A stretch of 60,187 bases of DNA, from positions 1 through 60,187 of the forward strand of contig JAJFJZ010000022.1 in the NCBI GenBank assembly GCA_021773565.1. The letters run 5' to 3'. The stretch is from Gammaproteobacteria bacterium (GTDB lineage: Bacteria > Pseudomonadota > Gammaproteobacteria > Pseudomonadales > Azotimanducaceae). The translations under genes and the position numbers were made by a program. Shown here in pieces: positions 15,623-24,639 of this stretch (the first letter of the stretch is position 1; the number at the start of each line of letters is the position of its first letter). The notes under the pieces are model-generated. The model worked only from the letters and a program-made list of their open reading frames with translations, had not been told where the DNA came from and searched no databases.

Positions 15623-18199
15623 ATGAATGTTTTCAATCCAGGTACGTCATATCACAGAATACTGCTATTTTTGTGCCTGTTTTTGGCAGCCTGCGCACCA
15701 CCTAATCCTGATGAATTGTTGAAAAAAGCACAGCTTCATCTGGCTGCTGGTGAAACCAGCGCTGCGATAATTGAGTTAAAAAATGTTCTTCAGGTCGAGC
15801 CGCGTAATGCAGACGCCAGGCTTCAGCTTGGTGAGATATATTTTGCAATGGGCGATATGCCATTAGCATTACGAGAACTTGAAGGAGCAGCGGACTCGGG
15901 TATCGCCAAAGAACGTGTGCAAAAAATGTTGTTGGATGCAAAAAACCGTCAGGGCAGATTTCGTGAGGTTATAGGTGAGCTGGAAGCCCAAACAGAAAAG
16001 GATGCCGAGCATGAAGTAATTCTCGGAGAAGCCTATCTGGCAGCAAAAGATCACCCCAAAGCCAGAGTACATTTTGACAAGGCATTGAAACAGGCAGCCC
16101 AAAATGGTCGGGCCGCCGTGGGTTTGGCGCTTTCTTCAGTTGCTGAAGGAAACGTCTTCGCAGCGACCGGACACTATTCGGACGCGGTGATGTGGAGCCC
16201 GGACGATCAGAGAATCTGGATACACAAGGGAAATTTTGAGTTAGCCAGCCAGAATTTTGAGTTGGCACTTGAATCCTTTACGCACGCTTTGGATCTGAAA
16301 GGTCCGAAGTATGTCGCAAACCTCGGTATTACTCGAAGTTATATTGCCCTTGGGAGATTGCCCGATGCTGAACTCGCAATTAACAAGGTGCTTGAAGAAA
16401 CCAAAAAAGTTCCGGTCGCCTATTTCATCAAGGCACAGATTCTATTTCAACAACAAGAATTTGAACGTGCCGAGAACGTCCTTGACAGGGGTTTAAAAAT
16501 TGCTCCAAACAATCCTGCTGCGCTATACCTGAAAGCTGCTATCTATTTTCAGCTGGAAAGATATGGTTTGGCCGAGAACTTATTAAGAGCCCTGTTAAAG
16601 GCACAACCGGAAAACCTGCAGGTGCGTCTGCTTATGGCGACTGCACAATTCAGGCAGGGAGATGCCAAAACAGCCTTGGATACCTTGGAACCCAGAGTCG
16701 ACCAGATCGAAAGTTCTGAAGGCCTGGCATTATTGGGCAGTCTTTATTTGCAAAATAATCAAGCTGCGAGGGCTATAAAGAGTCTGTCCGCTGCATTGGC
16801 ACTAAATCCGGGCAACCACCAGATTAGAACCCAGCTTGCGCTGGGACATCTTGCTGGCGGCAATACTTCTATTGCAGTTGAAGAGTTGCAGCGTGCAGTG
16901 GCCGGTGGCGGAGAGCTTATGCAGGATGATGCCTTACTGGTACTGGTAAAAATGCGCGAGGGTGATTTTGACGCGGCTCTACTTGAGGCCCAAAAATTCC
17001 AGATGCGGCATCCGGAAAGCGTCGTTGCCCATAATCTCCTGGGATCAGTATATCTGGCATTATCGAATACAGACGCTGCCAAAGCCGCATTTGAGCGCGC
17101 GACAAAATTGGACACCGCTTTCAGTCCCGCGGTATTTAACCTTGCCAAGATGGCAAGTAATAGCGGCGATAAAAAAGCAGCACGAACACTCTTCAAAAAC
17201 TTTTTGACGGCAAACCCTGACAGCATTGAGGCTTACATAGCCCTGGGTCAACTGGAACTGGAAGCCGGTGATCTGGAAGCAGCAACTGGTAATTTTCAGA
17301 AAGCTGCGGATCTGGACCTCTCTGTAAACGGGGAACAAAAAGTAGCCAATATTCCTTTTGAGCTTGGGCGTGTTGAGCTTTCTCACAAGAACATGGATCT
17401 GGCAAGAAGTTATTTTAAACAGGCATTGGAAATTTCGTCAGGAACACATAAGCAGGCCTTGCTGGCATTGATTCAGGTAGAGCGCGCTTCCGGGAATAAG
17501 GGCCAATTGGAACAACTGTTTGTGCAATTGGAAAATCTCATGCCCGATTCCGTCATTTACTACATGTTGCTGGCAGAATATCAGTTGGAAAACAATCAAT
17601 CGGCGTCCGCACAGGTGAATTTTAAAAAGGCGGCGGAACTAAAACATCGCGGGGCTACCCTCAGGTATGCCAGCTTCATGGAATCCAACGGTGAAATTGC
17701 CGAGGCGATAACAGTGCTGGAACAATGGGTGGCTGCCAACAGCGCTGATTTAGCGGCGACTGCCATGCTGGGTGGATATTACCTGATAGAAGAAAGTGCC
17801 GATAAAGCGGCAAAGATCTATGAGAGTCTGGACTTGCGCTCTCCAAACAATGCAGCCGTACTGAACAACCTTGCCTGGGCTTATTACCTTGGAAAGGACG
17901 ACAGGGCCGAAGCTGTGGCGCGCAGGGCATATGAACTATCTCCTGATAATGCGCATATGGCCGATACTCTCGGATGGATATTGGTGCAAAACAACAAGTT
18001 CAGCGACGCGCTGGATATTTTTGACAGGGCTCTACGGTTTGACCCTGACAATGCTTCCATTTATTACCATGCAGCAGTAGCTTATTCCCGGGCTAATCGC
18101 CTGGGGGATGCACGAGACAGTCTTGAGAAAGCCCTGGCGCTCGGTGAATTTCCGGAGCGCGCGGCGGCTGAAAGCCTGGTAAACAACCTTAACATCTAA
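15623..18199 (+). CDS. prsT: XrtA/PEP-CTERM system TPR-repeat lipoprotein PrsT
   Basis: A large exported lipoprotein: a signal peptide with the lipobox LAAC (about residues 22-25, followed by APPNPDELL) and then essentially continuous tetratricopeptide repeats over 800 residues, with many A-LALxP/G-N-positioned consensus pairs. PrsT is a standard marker of XrtA exopolysaccharide loci and probably scaffolds polysaccharide assembly or export in the periplasm. It is divergent from the glycosylphosphotransferase across a 267-base region. AGGGAAGACAGG just before the ATG supplies the ribosome-binding site. The sensor and regulator often found nearby (PrsK/PrsR) are not here. Confidence 0.92.
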   Translation: MNVFNPGTSYHRILLFLCLFLAACAPPNPDELLKKAQLHLAAGETSAAIIELKNVLQVEPRNADARLQLGEIYFAMGDMPLALRELEGAADSGIAKERVQKMLLDAKNRQGRFREVIGELEAQTEKDAEHEVILGEAYLAAKDHPKARVHFDKALKQAAQNGRAAVGLALSSVAEGNVFAATGHYSDAVMWSPDDQRIWIHKGNFELASQNFELALESFTHALDLKGPKYVANLGITRSYIALGRLPDAELAINKVLEETKKVPVAYFIKAQILFQQQEFERAENVLDRGLKIAPNNPAALYLKAAIYFQLERYGLAENLLRALLKAQPENLQVRLLMATAQFRQGDAKTALDTLEPRVDQIESSEGLALLGSLYLQNNQAARAIKSLSAALALNPGNHQIRTQLALGHLAGGNTSIAVEELQRAVAGGGELMQDDALLVLVKMREGDFDAALLEAQKFQMRHPESVVAHNLLGSVYLALSNTDAAKAAFERATKLDTAFSPAVFNLAKMASNSGDKKAARTLFKNFLTANPDSIEAYIALGQLELEAGDLEAATGNFQKAADLDLSVNGEQKVANIPFELGRVELSHKNMDLARSYFKQALEISSGTHKQALLALIQVERASGNKGQLEQLFVQLENLMPDSVIYYMLLAEYQLENNQSASAQVNFKKAAELKHRGATLRYASFMESNGEIAEAITVLEQWVAANSADLAATAMLGGYYLIEESADKAAKIYESLDLRSPNNAAVLNNLAWAYYLGKDDRAEAVARRAYELSPDNAHMADTLGWILVQNNKFSDALDIFDRALRFDPDNASIYYHAAVAYSRANRLGDARDSLEKALALGEFPERAAAESLVNNLNI

Positions 18200-18331
18200 C
18201 TGGCGTGGTACTGATTTTACTCGCCCACCCTCCCTGCAGGGTTGCCCACAGTTTTCAATACAGGTATGGCTTCTATGGCGCTATTGTGTGTGGTATACAT
18301 CTGGAGTGTTTAATTGCATCCGGGTGGAAAT

Positions 18332-18955
18332 ATGCCAGTAGTACTCGCTATTCTTTGTTCCCTTGTTTTTTCCAGTCAGTCCGGAAATGCCATTGAGAGT
18401 AAGCAGGAAGGTAGCAGCACGGATATAGTGCGGGTTTCGATTAATACCACTTTCGGTGCAATTGTTGTCGCATTAAACGTAAAGCAGGCGCCAGTGAGTG
18501 CGAATAATTTTTTACGATATGTAGATGCCTTACATTTTGATGGAGCAACGTTCTATCGCACCGTTACGCTTGGAAATGATAATGGCGATCCGAAAATTGA
18601 GGTGATTCAAGGCGGTATTAATGCTGAAAACCCGCCGATATCACCCATCAAACATGAACCCACCAACTTAACCGGCTTGCGCCATGTAGATGGGGCCGTA
18701 TCAATGGCCCGCGGTGCGCCAGGCACTGCCGGTTCAGAATTTTTTATATGTATTGGTGACCAACCGGGCCTGGATGCGGGTGCGGCACGCAACCCCGATA
18801 TGCTGGGTTTTGCGGTGTTTGGGCGGGTGGTTGACGGGATGGATGTAGTGCATCGAATACATCAGAGTGCTGCGGATGGCCCCAGTGAATCAGAATACAC
18901 CAATGGTCAGATTCTGAGCCCCCCTGTATTGATTGAGACGATCAGGCGACTGTAG
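18332..18955 (+). CDS. Cyclophilin-type peptidyl-prolyl cis-trans isomerase, exported
   Basis: Cyclophilin motifs run in order: FYRTV, VIQGG, DGAVSMARG, SEFFICIGDQPGLD and FAVFGRVVDGMDVV. The N-terminus (MPVVLAILCSLVFSSQSGNA) is a Sec signal, so it should act as a periplasmic folding catalyst. I chose ATG 18332, which has GGGTGGAAAT directly upstream; an in-frame TTG at 18314 is the alternative. The stop is immediately adjacent to that of the convergent membrane-protein gene, with no space for a separate terminator. Confidence 0.9.
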   Translation: MPVVLAILCSLVFSSQSGNAIESKQEGSSTDIVRVSINTTFGAIVVALNVKQAPVSANNFLRYVDALHFDGATFYRTVTLGNDNGDPKIEVIQGGINAENPPISPIKHEPTNLTGLRHVDGAVSMARGAPGTAGSEFFICIGDQPGLDAGAARNPDMLGFAVFGRVVDGMDVVHRIHQSAADGPSESEYTNGQILSPPVLIETIRRL

Positions 18956-19699
18956 CTAGTTTCCCAGCCAGCTCAGCTCATTTTCAACTTCTGCATCCGG
19001 ATTGGTACGCAACATCAGGGCGTATACAAGACCGTGACCGGTTTGCAATAGTGAATCTGAAATAATGCTCTCGGTATCGCAATTCCTGGCAAGGTTTAAC
19101 AGTCGCTCAAAGGTGTGGCAGAAGTGGTCAGCGTGGCGTTTACGAATTTCAGTGCCATAAAAGAGGCTTTCGTAACCGCCAAATTCAGCTGAGTTTAATG
19201 CCAGAAACTGTCGGGAAAATACTTCATAGTCGCCTGTAGACAACATATTCCAGTATTTGGTGAGGGCATCCGGAGCTACTTTTGAGCCTTCGGTTTCGCC
19301 CATGCCGGAGACAAATAACATGCCTGAAATGGTGCCCAGTTGGCGTTTTACGTTATCAGCAATTTTAAAAAACGTTTCCTGCCGTGCATTGAGCTCTGTT
19401 GCGGCAATGGCCTGGGTTTGTTTTTCTGACTGGATAGATGTTCTTCGCAACACTTCTGTATTGTCAGAGAGTTCCTTTTGCTGAATAAACATTCCTATCA
19501 CAAGCCAAAGAAATGCCAGCGGCGCAAAAGCACCTTCCAGAAATCCGCCCAGATCCTGCATGGGAATCGTGGAAAAGTCGGTTCCTTCACCGCTCATCAG
19601 GAAAACAGCGCCCGCTGTAAACCATACGAGCGTGACGCCAATTCCAAACAATATGCGCCAATCTATGGTCGCTAACTTATCCACGAGTCTACGAGGCAT
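18956..19699 (-). CDS. Two-helix membrane protein of unknown function
   Basis: I do not recognise a functional family. Two membrane helices lie near the N-terminus (about residues 14-33 and 48-70, the second GAFAPLAFLWLVIGMFIQQ), followed by a Glu/Gln-rich helix with coiled-coil character (KELSDNTEVLRRTSIQSEKQ) and a soluble helical C-terminal domain of about 150 residues. This layout resembles the many bacterial two-TM, cytosolic-domain proteins of unknown role, including some phage-like or defence-associated ones, but no diagnostic motif is seen. It is followed 3' by the VOC gene on the same strand direction upstream, with a 16-base gap, so the two may share a transcript. Confidence 0.7.
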   Translation of the reverse strand: MPRRLVDKLATIDWRILFGIGVTLVWFTAGAVFLMSGEGTDFSTIPMQDLGGFLEGAFAPLAFLWLVIGMFIQQKELSDNTEVLRRTSIQSEKQTQAIAATELNARQETFFKIADNVKRQLGTISGMLFVSGMGETEGSKVAPDALTKYWNMLSTGDYEVFSRQFLALNSAEFGGYESLFYGTEIRKRHADHFCHTFERLLNLARNCDTESIISDSLLQTGHGLVYALMLRTNPDAEVENELSWLGN

Positions 19700-19715
19700 G
19701 ATGGCTACTTTCGAC

Positions 19716-20090
19716 CTAGCCCATTTTCATTTCGAAAAAGCAGAGTTTATTGCCGTCCGGATCACGCACATAACTGCCATAGAAAACAGGCATGCGCTCT
19801 CCAGGTTCACCGTCGCAGGTTGCGCCTAGCTCAATAGCCTTTGCGTAGAGTTTGTCGACCCCCTCACGTGACCCACCGGGTATGGCGATCATGTTGCCGT
19901 TACCGCAGTTTGCTTCGTCTTCGTTATAAGGTATGCAGATGGCAAGCATTGCACCATCAGGACTCGAGCCGTAAAACTTGATGCGGTCCATTCCAAATAG
20001 CTGCTTTGCTCCAATTTCTGCAAGCAATGCATCGTAAAAGGCTACTGCCTTGTCCATATCCCTGACACCGATTGTGGCGTATCCAAGCAT
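19716..20090 (-). CDS. VOC-family (glyoxalase/bleomycin-resistance fold) protein
   Basis: A single vicinal-oxygen-chelate domain of 124 residues: it starts LGYATIGVRDMDKAVAFYDALL and ends with the characteristic YVRDPDGNKLCFFEM strand. Members bind a metal and act on small molecules (glyoxalase I, dioxygenases, resistance proteins). The substrate is unknown. The C-terminal glutamate of the usual metal site is probably in CFFEM. It is upstream of, and close to, the two-helix membrane protein on the minus strand. Confidence 0.85.
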   Translation of the reverse strand: MLGYATIGVRDMDKAVAFYDALLAEIGAKQLFGMDRIKFYGSSPDGAMLAICIPYNEDEANCGNGNMIAIPGGSREGVDKLYAKAIELGATCDGEPGERMPVFYGSYVRDPDGNKLCFFEMKMG

Positions 20091-20180
20091 AAATAATCTC
20101 CCTGTCTGTGTACCATAGTAAGTAGAACGCTTATAGGCAAATCCGGCAAGTCTAAATCGATGATAAGGCAGAAAATATTA

Positions 20181-20801
20181 ATGTCTAAAGAAGATCGTAA
20201 TAAGTGGGATGCTCGATATGCATCTGGAAGTTATGGAGGGCGCCTGGATGCGAGTGCTTACCTGCAGGACTGGCTTGCGCAGTCCAAACTTGCATCAGGC
20301 GACACCAACAGAGGCAGTATGCGAGCGCTGGATGTGGCCTGTGGTGCAGGTAGAAATGCGATGCATCTGGCACAGGCTGGATATTCGGTGGATGCGGTTG
20401 ATATTTCTGTGCAGGGCCTGAATAAGGCAAAGGATAAGTGCCAAATCCTGCGGCTGGACGTTCAGTGGATAGAGGCTGATCTGGATAATTACGCGTTTGC
20501 GCAGGCTTGCTATGACCTGATTATTTTGTTTCGTTATAAGAATGTAGCGATGATGCGGCGATTGTCCGCCGCCTTAAAGCCGGGTGGGCATTTGCTGTGT
20601 GAGCAGCATTTGCAATCCCGGGATGAGGTAACTGGTCCCCGGAGTACTAAGTTCAGATGGGCTGCCGGAGAGCTCACCGGGCTGGTGGAGGCTAACGGGC
20701 TTGTAGTTGAATCCAGCTTTGAAGGACTTGTTGAAGACCCCGATCATAAACCTGCGGCGCTGGCCCGACTGATAGCCTGTAAACCTGAAGTATCAGTCTA
20801 G
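20181..20801 (+). CDS. Class I SAM-dependent methyltransferase (TehB-like)
   Basis: It begins KWDARYASGSY, the opening typical of TehB/thiopurine-type small methyltransferases. SAM-binding motif I is LDVACGAGRNAMHLAQAG, with the acidic residue after strand 2 in VDAVDIS. About 206 residues from ATG 20181; AAGG at 20165-20168 is suitably placed, and an earlier in-frame ATG at 20160 is possible. The substrate is unknown; tellurite, selenite or thiol detoxification is known for relatives. Its last four bases overlap the end of the convergent fatty-acid hydroxylase gene. Confidence 0.83.
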   Translation: MSKEDRNKWDARYASGSYGGRLDASAYLQDWLAQSKLASGDTNRGSMRALDVACGAGRNAMHLAQAGYSVDAVDISVQGLNKAKDKCQILRLDVQWIEADLDNYAFAQACYDLIILFRYKNVAMMRRLSAALKPGGHLLCEQHLQSRDEVTGPRSTKFRWAAGELTGLVEANGLVVESSFEGLVEDPDHKPAALARLIACKPEVSV

Positions 20802-21619
20802 TCTTGTGCCGGTGGCCCGGTTTTTTGGAACGGCTGAACCAGCATGCGCAGATATCCAAGTTCTTTTGCTTCGGGAAATTGAGCAAGGCCTATTTGCATA
20901 TCGATATGTCCTGCCTCGGGCTGCGCGCGATAGGTATTAAATAGCCGATCCCACCACGGCAGGTTAAAGCCATAATTGCTGTTGGTTTCCCTGTTCACCA
21001 CCGAGTGATGCACACGGTGCATATCCGGAGTTACCAGCACGGTACGCAAGATTCTATCCAGCGGTAGAGGTAAGGAGATATTCCCGTGATTGAACATCGC
21101 AGTTGCGTTTAGCAAAACCTCGAAAATCAAAACAGCAAGCACTGGTGGTCCCAGTAGCAGCACCATCAGGGATTTAATAAGCACAGAAATAGCTATTTCT
21201 ATGGGGTGAAAACGCAATGCGGTAGTGGTATCAAAATCCAGGTCTGTGTGATGCATGCGATGAAAGCGCCAGAAGAATGGCAACACATGAAATAACCTGT
21301 GTTGAAAATAGATCAGCAGATCCAAAAGTATAACCGACAATAATATTGCCAGCTCTGTGGGCAGGGAAAACTGATTGAGCAGGCCCCATTGCCGGGTATT
21401 TACCCAGATGGCAATTCCGACTGTTGCGGTAGGCGTAAGAATGCGAACCACGAACACGTTAGTCAGCGCCAGGCCGAGGTTTGCTGTCCATCGTCTACGG
21501 CGGGAATAAAGCCTCACCCTGCGAGGTGCCAGAATTTCCCAACTCGCTATGCAGGCAAAGACGCCAACGAATATTACCAGGCGGATGAACGCTTCATTTA
21601 CGGGCAGAGTATCGCTCAC
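20798..21619 (-). CDS. Sterol desaturase / fatty acid hydroxylase superfamily membrane protein
   Basis: A di-iron membrane oxygenase: three histidine clusters are present (HRLFH, HRMHH and HRVHH), spaced as in the fatty acid hydroxylase superfamily, with a conserved NYGFNLPWWDRLFNTYR block near the C-terminus. Four to five hydrophobic segments place it in the inner membrane. Members hydroxylate or desaturate sterols, carotenoids or lipids. The 273-residue length is typical. The substrate is not deducible. Confidence 0.9.
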   Translation of the reverse strand: MSDTLPVNEAFIRLVIFVGVFACIASWEILAPRRVRLYSRRRRWTANLGLALTNVFVVRILTPTATVGIAIWVNTRQWGLLNQFSLPTELAILLSVILLDLLIYFQHRLFHVLPFFWRFHRMHHTDLDFDTTTALRFHPIEIAISVLIKSLMVLLLGPPVLAVLIFEVLLNATAMFNHGNISLPLPLDRILRTVLVTPDMHRVHHSVVNRETNSNYGFNLPWWDRLFNTYRAQPEAGHIDMQIGLAQFPEAKELGYLRMLVQPFQKTGPPAQD

Positions 21620-21683
21620 GGGGTGCCTTTTTTGGTTTATAGTTAATACAATCTTACCCTGTACCTCCGGCTCGTAATACCGT

Positions 21684-22052
21684 ATGAATCCACCTCTGCT
21701 AAAGGCCCCTTTGTCACGCTCCGAAATCTGGACAAGCGAGCGTTGTTATATACTTGAACGCTTCAATGATCCCGCATTACCCGAGGTGTCCCTGGCTCGT
21801 TGCAGGGTAGAGGCTGGAGTTACTACCCAGTTACACAGCCTTAGCGTTGCAGAAATTTATGTAATTACTGAAGGCCGCGGGTGCATGGAGGTTAATGGGG
21901 AAGCGGGTTTCGAAGTGAAAGCCGGGGATTCCGTGTCTATAGCTGCGGGTAAATCCCAGCGAATTACCAATATTGGGTCTCATGATCTGGTATTTGAATG
22001 TGTATGTATGCCGCGTTTTTATCCCGAATGTTATCAATCACTGGAAGCATAG
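21684..22052 (+). CDS. Small cupin-domain protein
   Basis: A single conserved beta-barrel (cupin_2) of 122 residues. The metal-site motifs are partly visible: VTTQLHSLSVAEIYVITEGRG (motif 1, with one His and one Glu) and GDSVSIAAGKSQRITNIG (motif 2, where the usual His is replaced by Gln in SQRI). Such proteins may bind sugars, metals or small acids. No operon partner is obvious; the S66 peptidase starts 61 bases downstream on the same strand. Confidence 0.82.
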   Translation: MNPPLLKAPLSRSEIWTSERCYILERFNDPALPEVSLARCRVEAGVTTQLHSLSVAEIYVITEGRGCMEVNGEAGFEVKAGDSVSIAAGKSQRITNIGSHDLVFECVCMPRFYPECYQSLEA

Positions 22053-22113
22053 ACCGTGTTGTAAGGTTATTTGGTCTGCACTGGGGTAGACCTCACAGCT
22101 GGCAAGGAAAAGG

Positions 22114-23187
22114 ATGATACTAATGAAAAGACGCGCTGTGCTTGGTTCTATATTGGGGACCTTTGCTGCTGCCACGGCCTCCAGGGGCAATGCAACACAA
22201 ACCCGGCAAGACACGCAAAACAAAACTACGCAATTAGATCTGGTGAAACCCGTGAGGCTGAAAAGGGGTATGACCATAGGACTCATAGCGCCCGCCAGTA
22301 ATTCGCCAGACAACGAGGGAATTCGTTTCGCAAAGGATGTTATCCAGTCTCTTGGATTTGAAGTTAAGGAAGGCAAACACCTGTATTCAAGAAATTTGTA
22401 TTTCGCAGGCACCGACCGCGAGCGGGCAGATGACATTAATACGATGTTCTCCGACAAAAAGGTGGATGCAATATTTTGTGTTCGCGGTGGGTGGGGCTCC
22501 CCAAGAACCCTGCCCTATATTGATTTTGAAAATGCCAGACGCAATCCGAAAGTATTTATGGGTTATAGCGATATTACAGCTGTGCTTAGTGCGCTATACA
22601 GAAAGTCTGGCTTGGTAGGTTTTCATGGACCGATAGCAAAACAGAATTTTACGCCTTACACCCTGGCAGAGTTTAAAAAAGTTCTGATGTTTCCTTCCAA
22701 TAGCGCCTTTATAGCTTCTCCTCCACCATTCGAAGCCGGCGAAGGTTGGGTAGAAGAAACCAATCGCCTAACCCGTTTTTCAGGGGGGACGGCTAGTGGA
22801 CCGTTGATTGGCGGTAACCTTACTCTGTTGAGTAATCTTATCGGCACCCCGTATGAGCCCGATTTTCACGGAGCGATACTGGTATTGGAAGACGTAGATG
22901 AAGCGGCCTATCGCATCGATAGAATGTTCACCCAATTGTGGCTGTCAGGCAGGCTTGGGCAGGTAGCAGGTATTGCGATAGGAAAATTCACCGAAACAGA
23001 TTATACCGGCAATACCTACAGCGTTGAGTCGGTTATCCGCCAACACTGTACACCCCTTAATATTCCTGTTATTAGCGGTCTTATGATTGGACATGTCGAA
23101 GATATGAGTGTTGTCCCCATTGGCATACAGGCAGAGCTGAATGTAGATGCCGGTACGCTGAAACTGCTGGAACCGGCAGTGCTGTAG
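22114..23187 (+). CDS. S66-family LD-carboxypeptidase, Tat/Sec-exported
   Basis: A serine carboxypeptidase of the LdcA/MccF family, which trims the L,D-linked terminal D-Ala from murein tetrapeptides or inactivates peptide antibiotics. Family motifs are present: IGLIAPAS, FCVRGGWGSPR, the nucleophile Ser in MGYSDITAV, PLIGGNLTLLSNLIGTP, the Glu in VLEDVDEAAYRIDRM and the catalytic His in GLMIGHVEDM. The N-terminus (KRRAVLGSILGTFAAATA) has a twin-arginine-like signal, so it works in the periplasm. Start ATG 22114, with AAGGAAAAGG directly upstream; ATG 22123 is the alternative. Confidence 0.88.
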   Translation: MILMKRRAVLGSILGTFAAATASRGNATQTRQDTQNKTTQLDLVKPVRLKRGMTIGLIAPASNSPDNEGIRFAKDVIQSLGFEVKEGKHLYSRNLYFAGTDRERADDINTMFSDKKVDAIFCVRGGWGSPRTLPYIDFENARRNPKVFMGYSDITAVLSALYRKSGLVGFHGPIAKQNFTPYTLAEFKKVLMFPSNSAFIASPPPFEAGEGWVEETNRLTRFSGGTASGPLIGGNLTLLSNLIGTPYEPDFHGAILVLEDVDEAAYRIDRMFTQLWLSGRLGQVAGIAIGKFTETDYTGNTYSVESVIRQHCTPLNIPVISGLMIGHVEDMSVVPIGIQAELNVDAGTLKLLEPAVL

Positions 23188-23251
23188 ATTTGCCTTGTCG
23201 CCCATTCCCTAAGCGACTACGCTGCATCGGTAGAAACAAGTTGGGTGCGGT

Positions 23252-24628
23252 ATGGATTGGGTTTCTGTGTTACCTCCTGTTTTGGCCATTGCCGTCGTGG
23301 TATGGCGAAAGGAAGTTATTTCAGCATTATTTGCCGGTATATTTTTATCTGAATTCCTGTTGGCCAGCCCGGGTATCGCTGCGCTGGGTGGCGCGTGGCT
23401 GAACAGCCTGGAGCGCATTGTGGGGGTTTTTACCGATGGCGGTAATTCCAGGCTGCTGATTTTTAGCCTTCTGATAGGTGCCTTGCTTGCGTTTGTGAGA
23501 AGTTCGGGTGGGGTTACCGCTCTGGTAGTTTTGTTGGTAAATAACGGTGTCGCAAACACACCGCGTCGCACAGCCTTACTCACCAGTGCAGTGGGTGGTG
23601 CCATATTCGTTGAAAGCAATCTCAGTATTCTTACGGCGGGAATATTGTCTCGCGGCCTGTTCGACAAGTTTGAATTGGGCAGGGCGCGGCTGGCCTATAT
23701 TATTGATAGTACTTCTGCTCCCGTTTGCATATTAATTTTGCTGAATGGATGGGGCGCCTTTATCCTTGCGCTGCTGGGTGACTACGATCTTTCGCAGGCC
23801 GCAGCGGTAGTTCTGTGGGGCTCTATTCCCTTTAATTTTTATGCCATTTTTACGCTGGTACTGGTGTTTTACACCAGCTGGACGGGGAAGGTGTTTGGGC
23901 CGCTGAAACACAGTAAGGATAAAAGCAATGCCTCAAAAAAAGCCGAAGCGGAAATTGAGGTGAAAGCCACGAGCGCCAGTTTTCTTTTGATACCCATGCT
24001 GGTACTAATCAGTGCCATGGTAGGGTTTATGTACTGGACCGGGAATGGAGATATTGCGCAGGGCAGTGGCTCGAAATCGGGTTTGTATGCGACTGCCACC
24101 GCTTCTCTGGTGGCTTATGTGATGATGCTGGTAAAGGGTAAACATACACATTTACAACTGGTGAGAATCGGTTTTGAAGGTATGGGTGAACTGCTTCCAC
24201 TGGTTTCCATTTTGTTATTTTCGCTGGCGCTTGGATCAAGCCTTAATGAGCTGGGAACAGGCCTCTATATAGCGGGGCTAGTGGGTGAGTTTCTGCCGGT
24301 TTTGCTAATCGCTCCGGTACTGTTTATTACCGGTGCGATAATCTCATTTTCCACAGGAACATCCTGGGGCACTTTTGCCATATTGATTCCACTGGGTATG
24401 CCACTTATTCATAATCTTGGCTTACCCGCAGAATTTATTTTAGCGGCCATTCTGGGAGGCGGAATTTTCGGAGATCATTGTTCCCCTATATCCGATACCT
24501 CTGCGGTATCTGCCCTGGCCTCCGGCTGTGATCTGCTGGAACACGTGCGCACCCAACTTCCCTATGCCCTGTTTACCGGCGTACTCACCATCATTGCTTA
24601 TCTCCTGGCTGGCTTGTTTATTCTCTAG
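23252..24628 (+). CDS. Na+/H+ antiporter, NhaC family
   Basis: An inner-membrane transporter of about 11-12 helices in the NhaC/ArsB superfamily. Diagnostic segments are SNLSILTAGILSRGLFDKF, the polar-membrane motif STGTSWGTFAILIPLG and GGGIFGDHCSPISDTS, the last being a hallmark of NhaC. It exchanges Na+ (or a sodium-coupled organic substrate such as malate or lysine in some members) for protons. A second NhaC paralogue lies at 45511-46902. It converges on the DMT exporter gene with an 11-base gap. Confidence 0.9.
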   Translation: MDWVSVLPPVLAIAVVVWRKEVISALFAGIFLSEFLLASPGIAALGGAWLNSLERIVGVFTDGGNSRLLIFSLLIGALLAFVRSSGGVTALVVLLVNNGVANTPRRTALLTSAVGGAIFVESNLSILTAGILSRGLFDKFELGRARLAYIIDSTSAPVCILILLNGWGAFILALLGDYDLSQAAAVVLWGSIPFNFYAIFTLVLVFYTSWTGKVFGPLKHSKDKSNASKKAEAEIEVKATSASFLLIPMLVLISAMVGFMYWTGNGDIAQGSGSKSGLYATATASLVAYVMMLVKGKHTHLQLVRIGFEGMGELLPLVSILLFSLALGSSLNELGTGLYIAGLVGEFLPVLLIAPVLFITGAIISFSTGTSWGTFAILIPLGMPLIHNLGLPAEFILAAILGGGIFGDHCSPISDTSAVSALASGCDLLEHVRTQLPYALFTGVLTIIAYLLAGLFIL

Positions 24629-24639
24629 CAGATTTCCGG

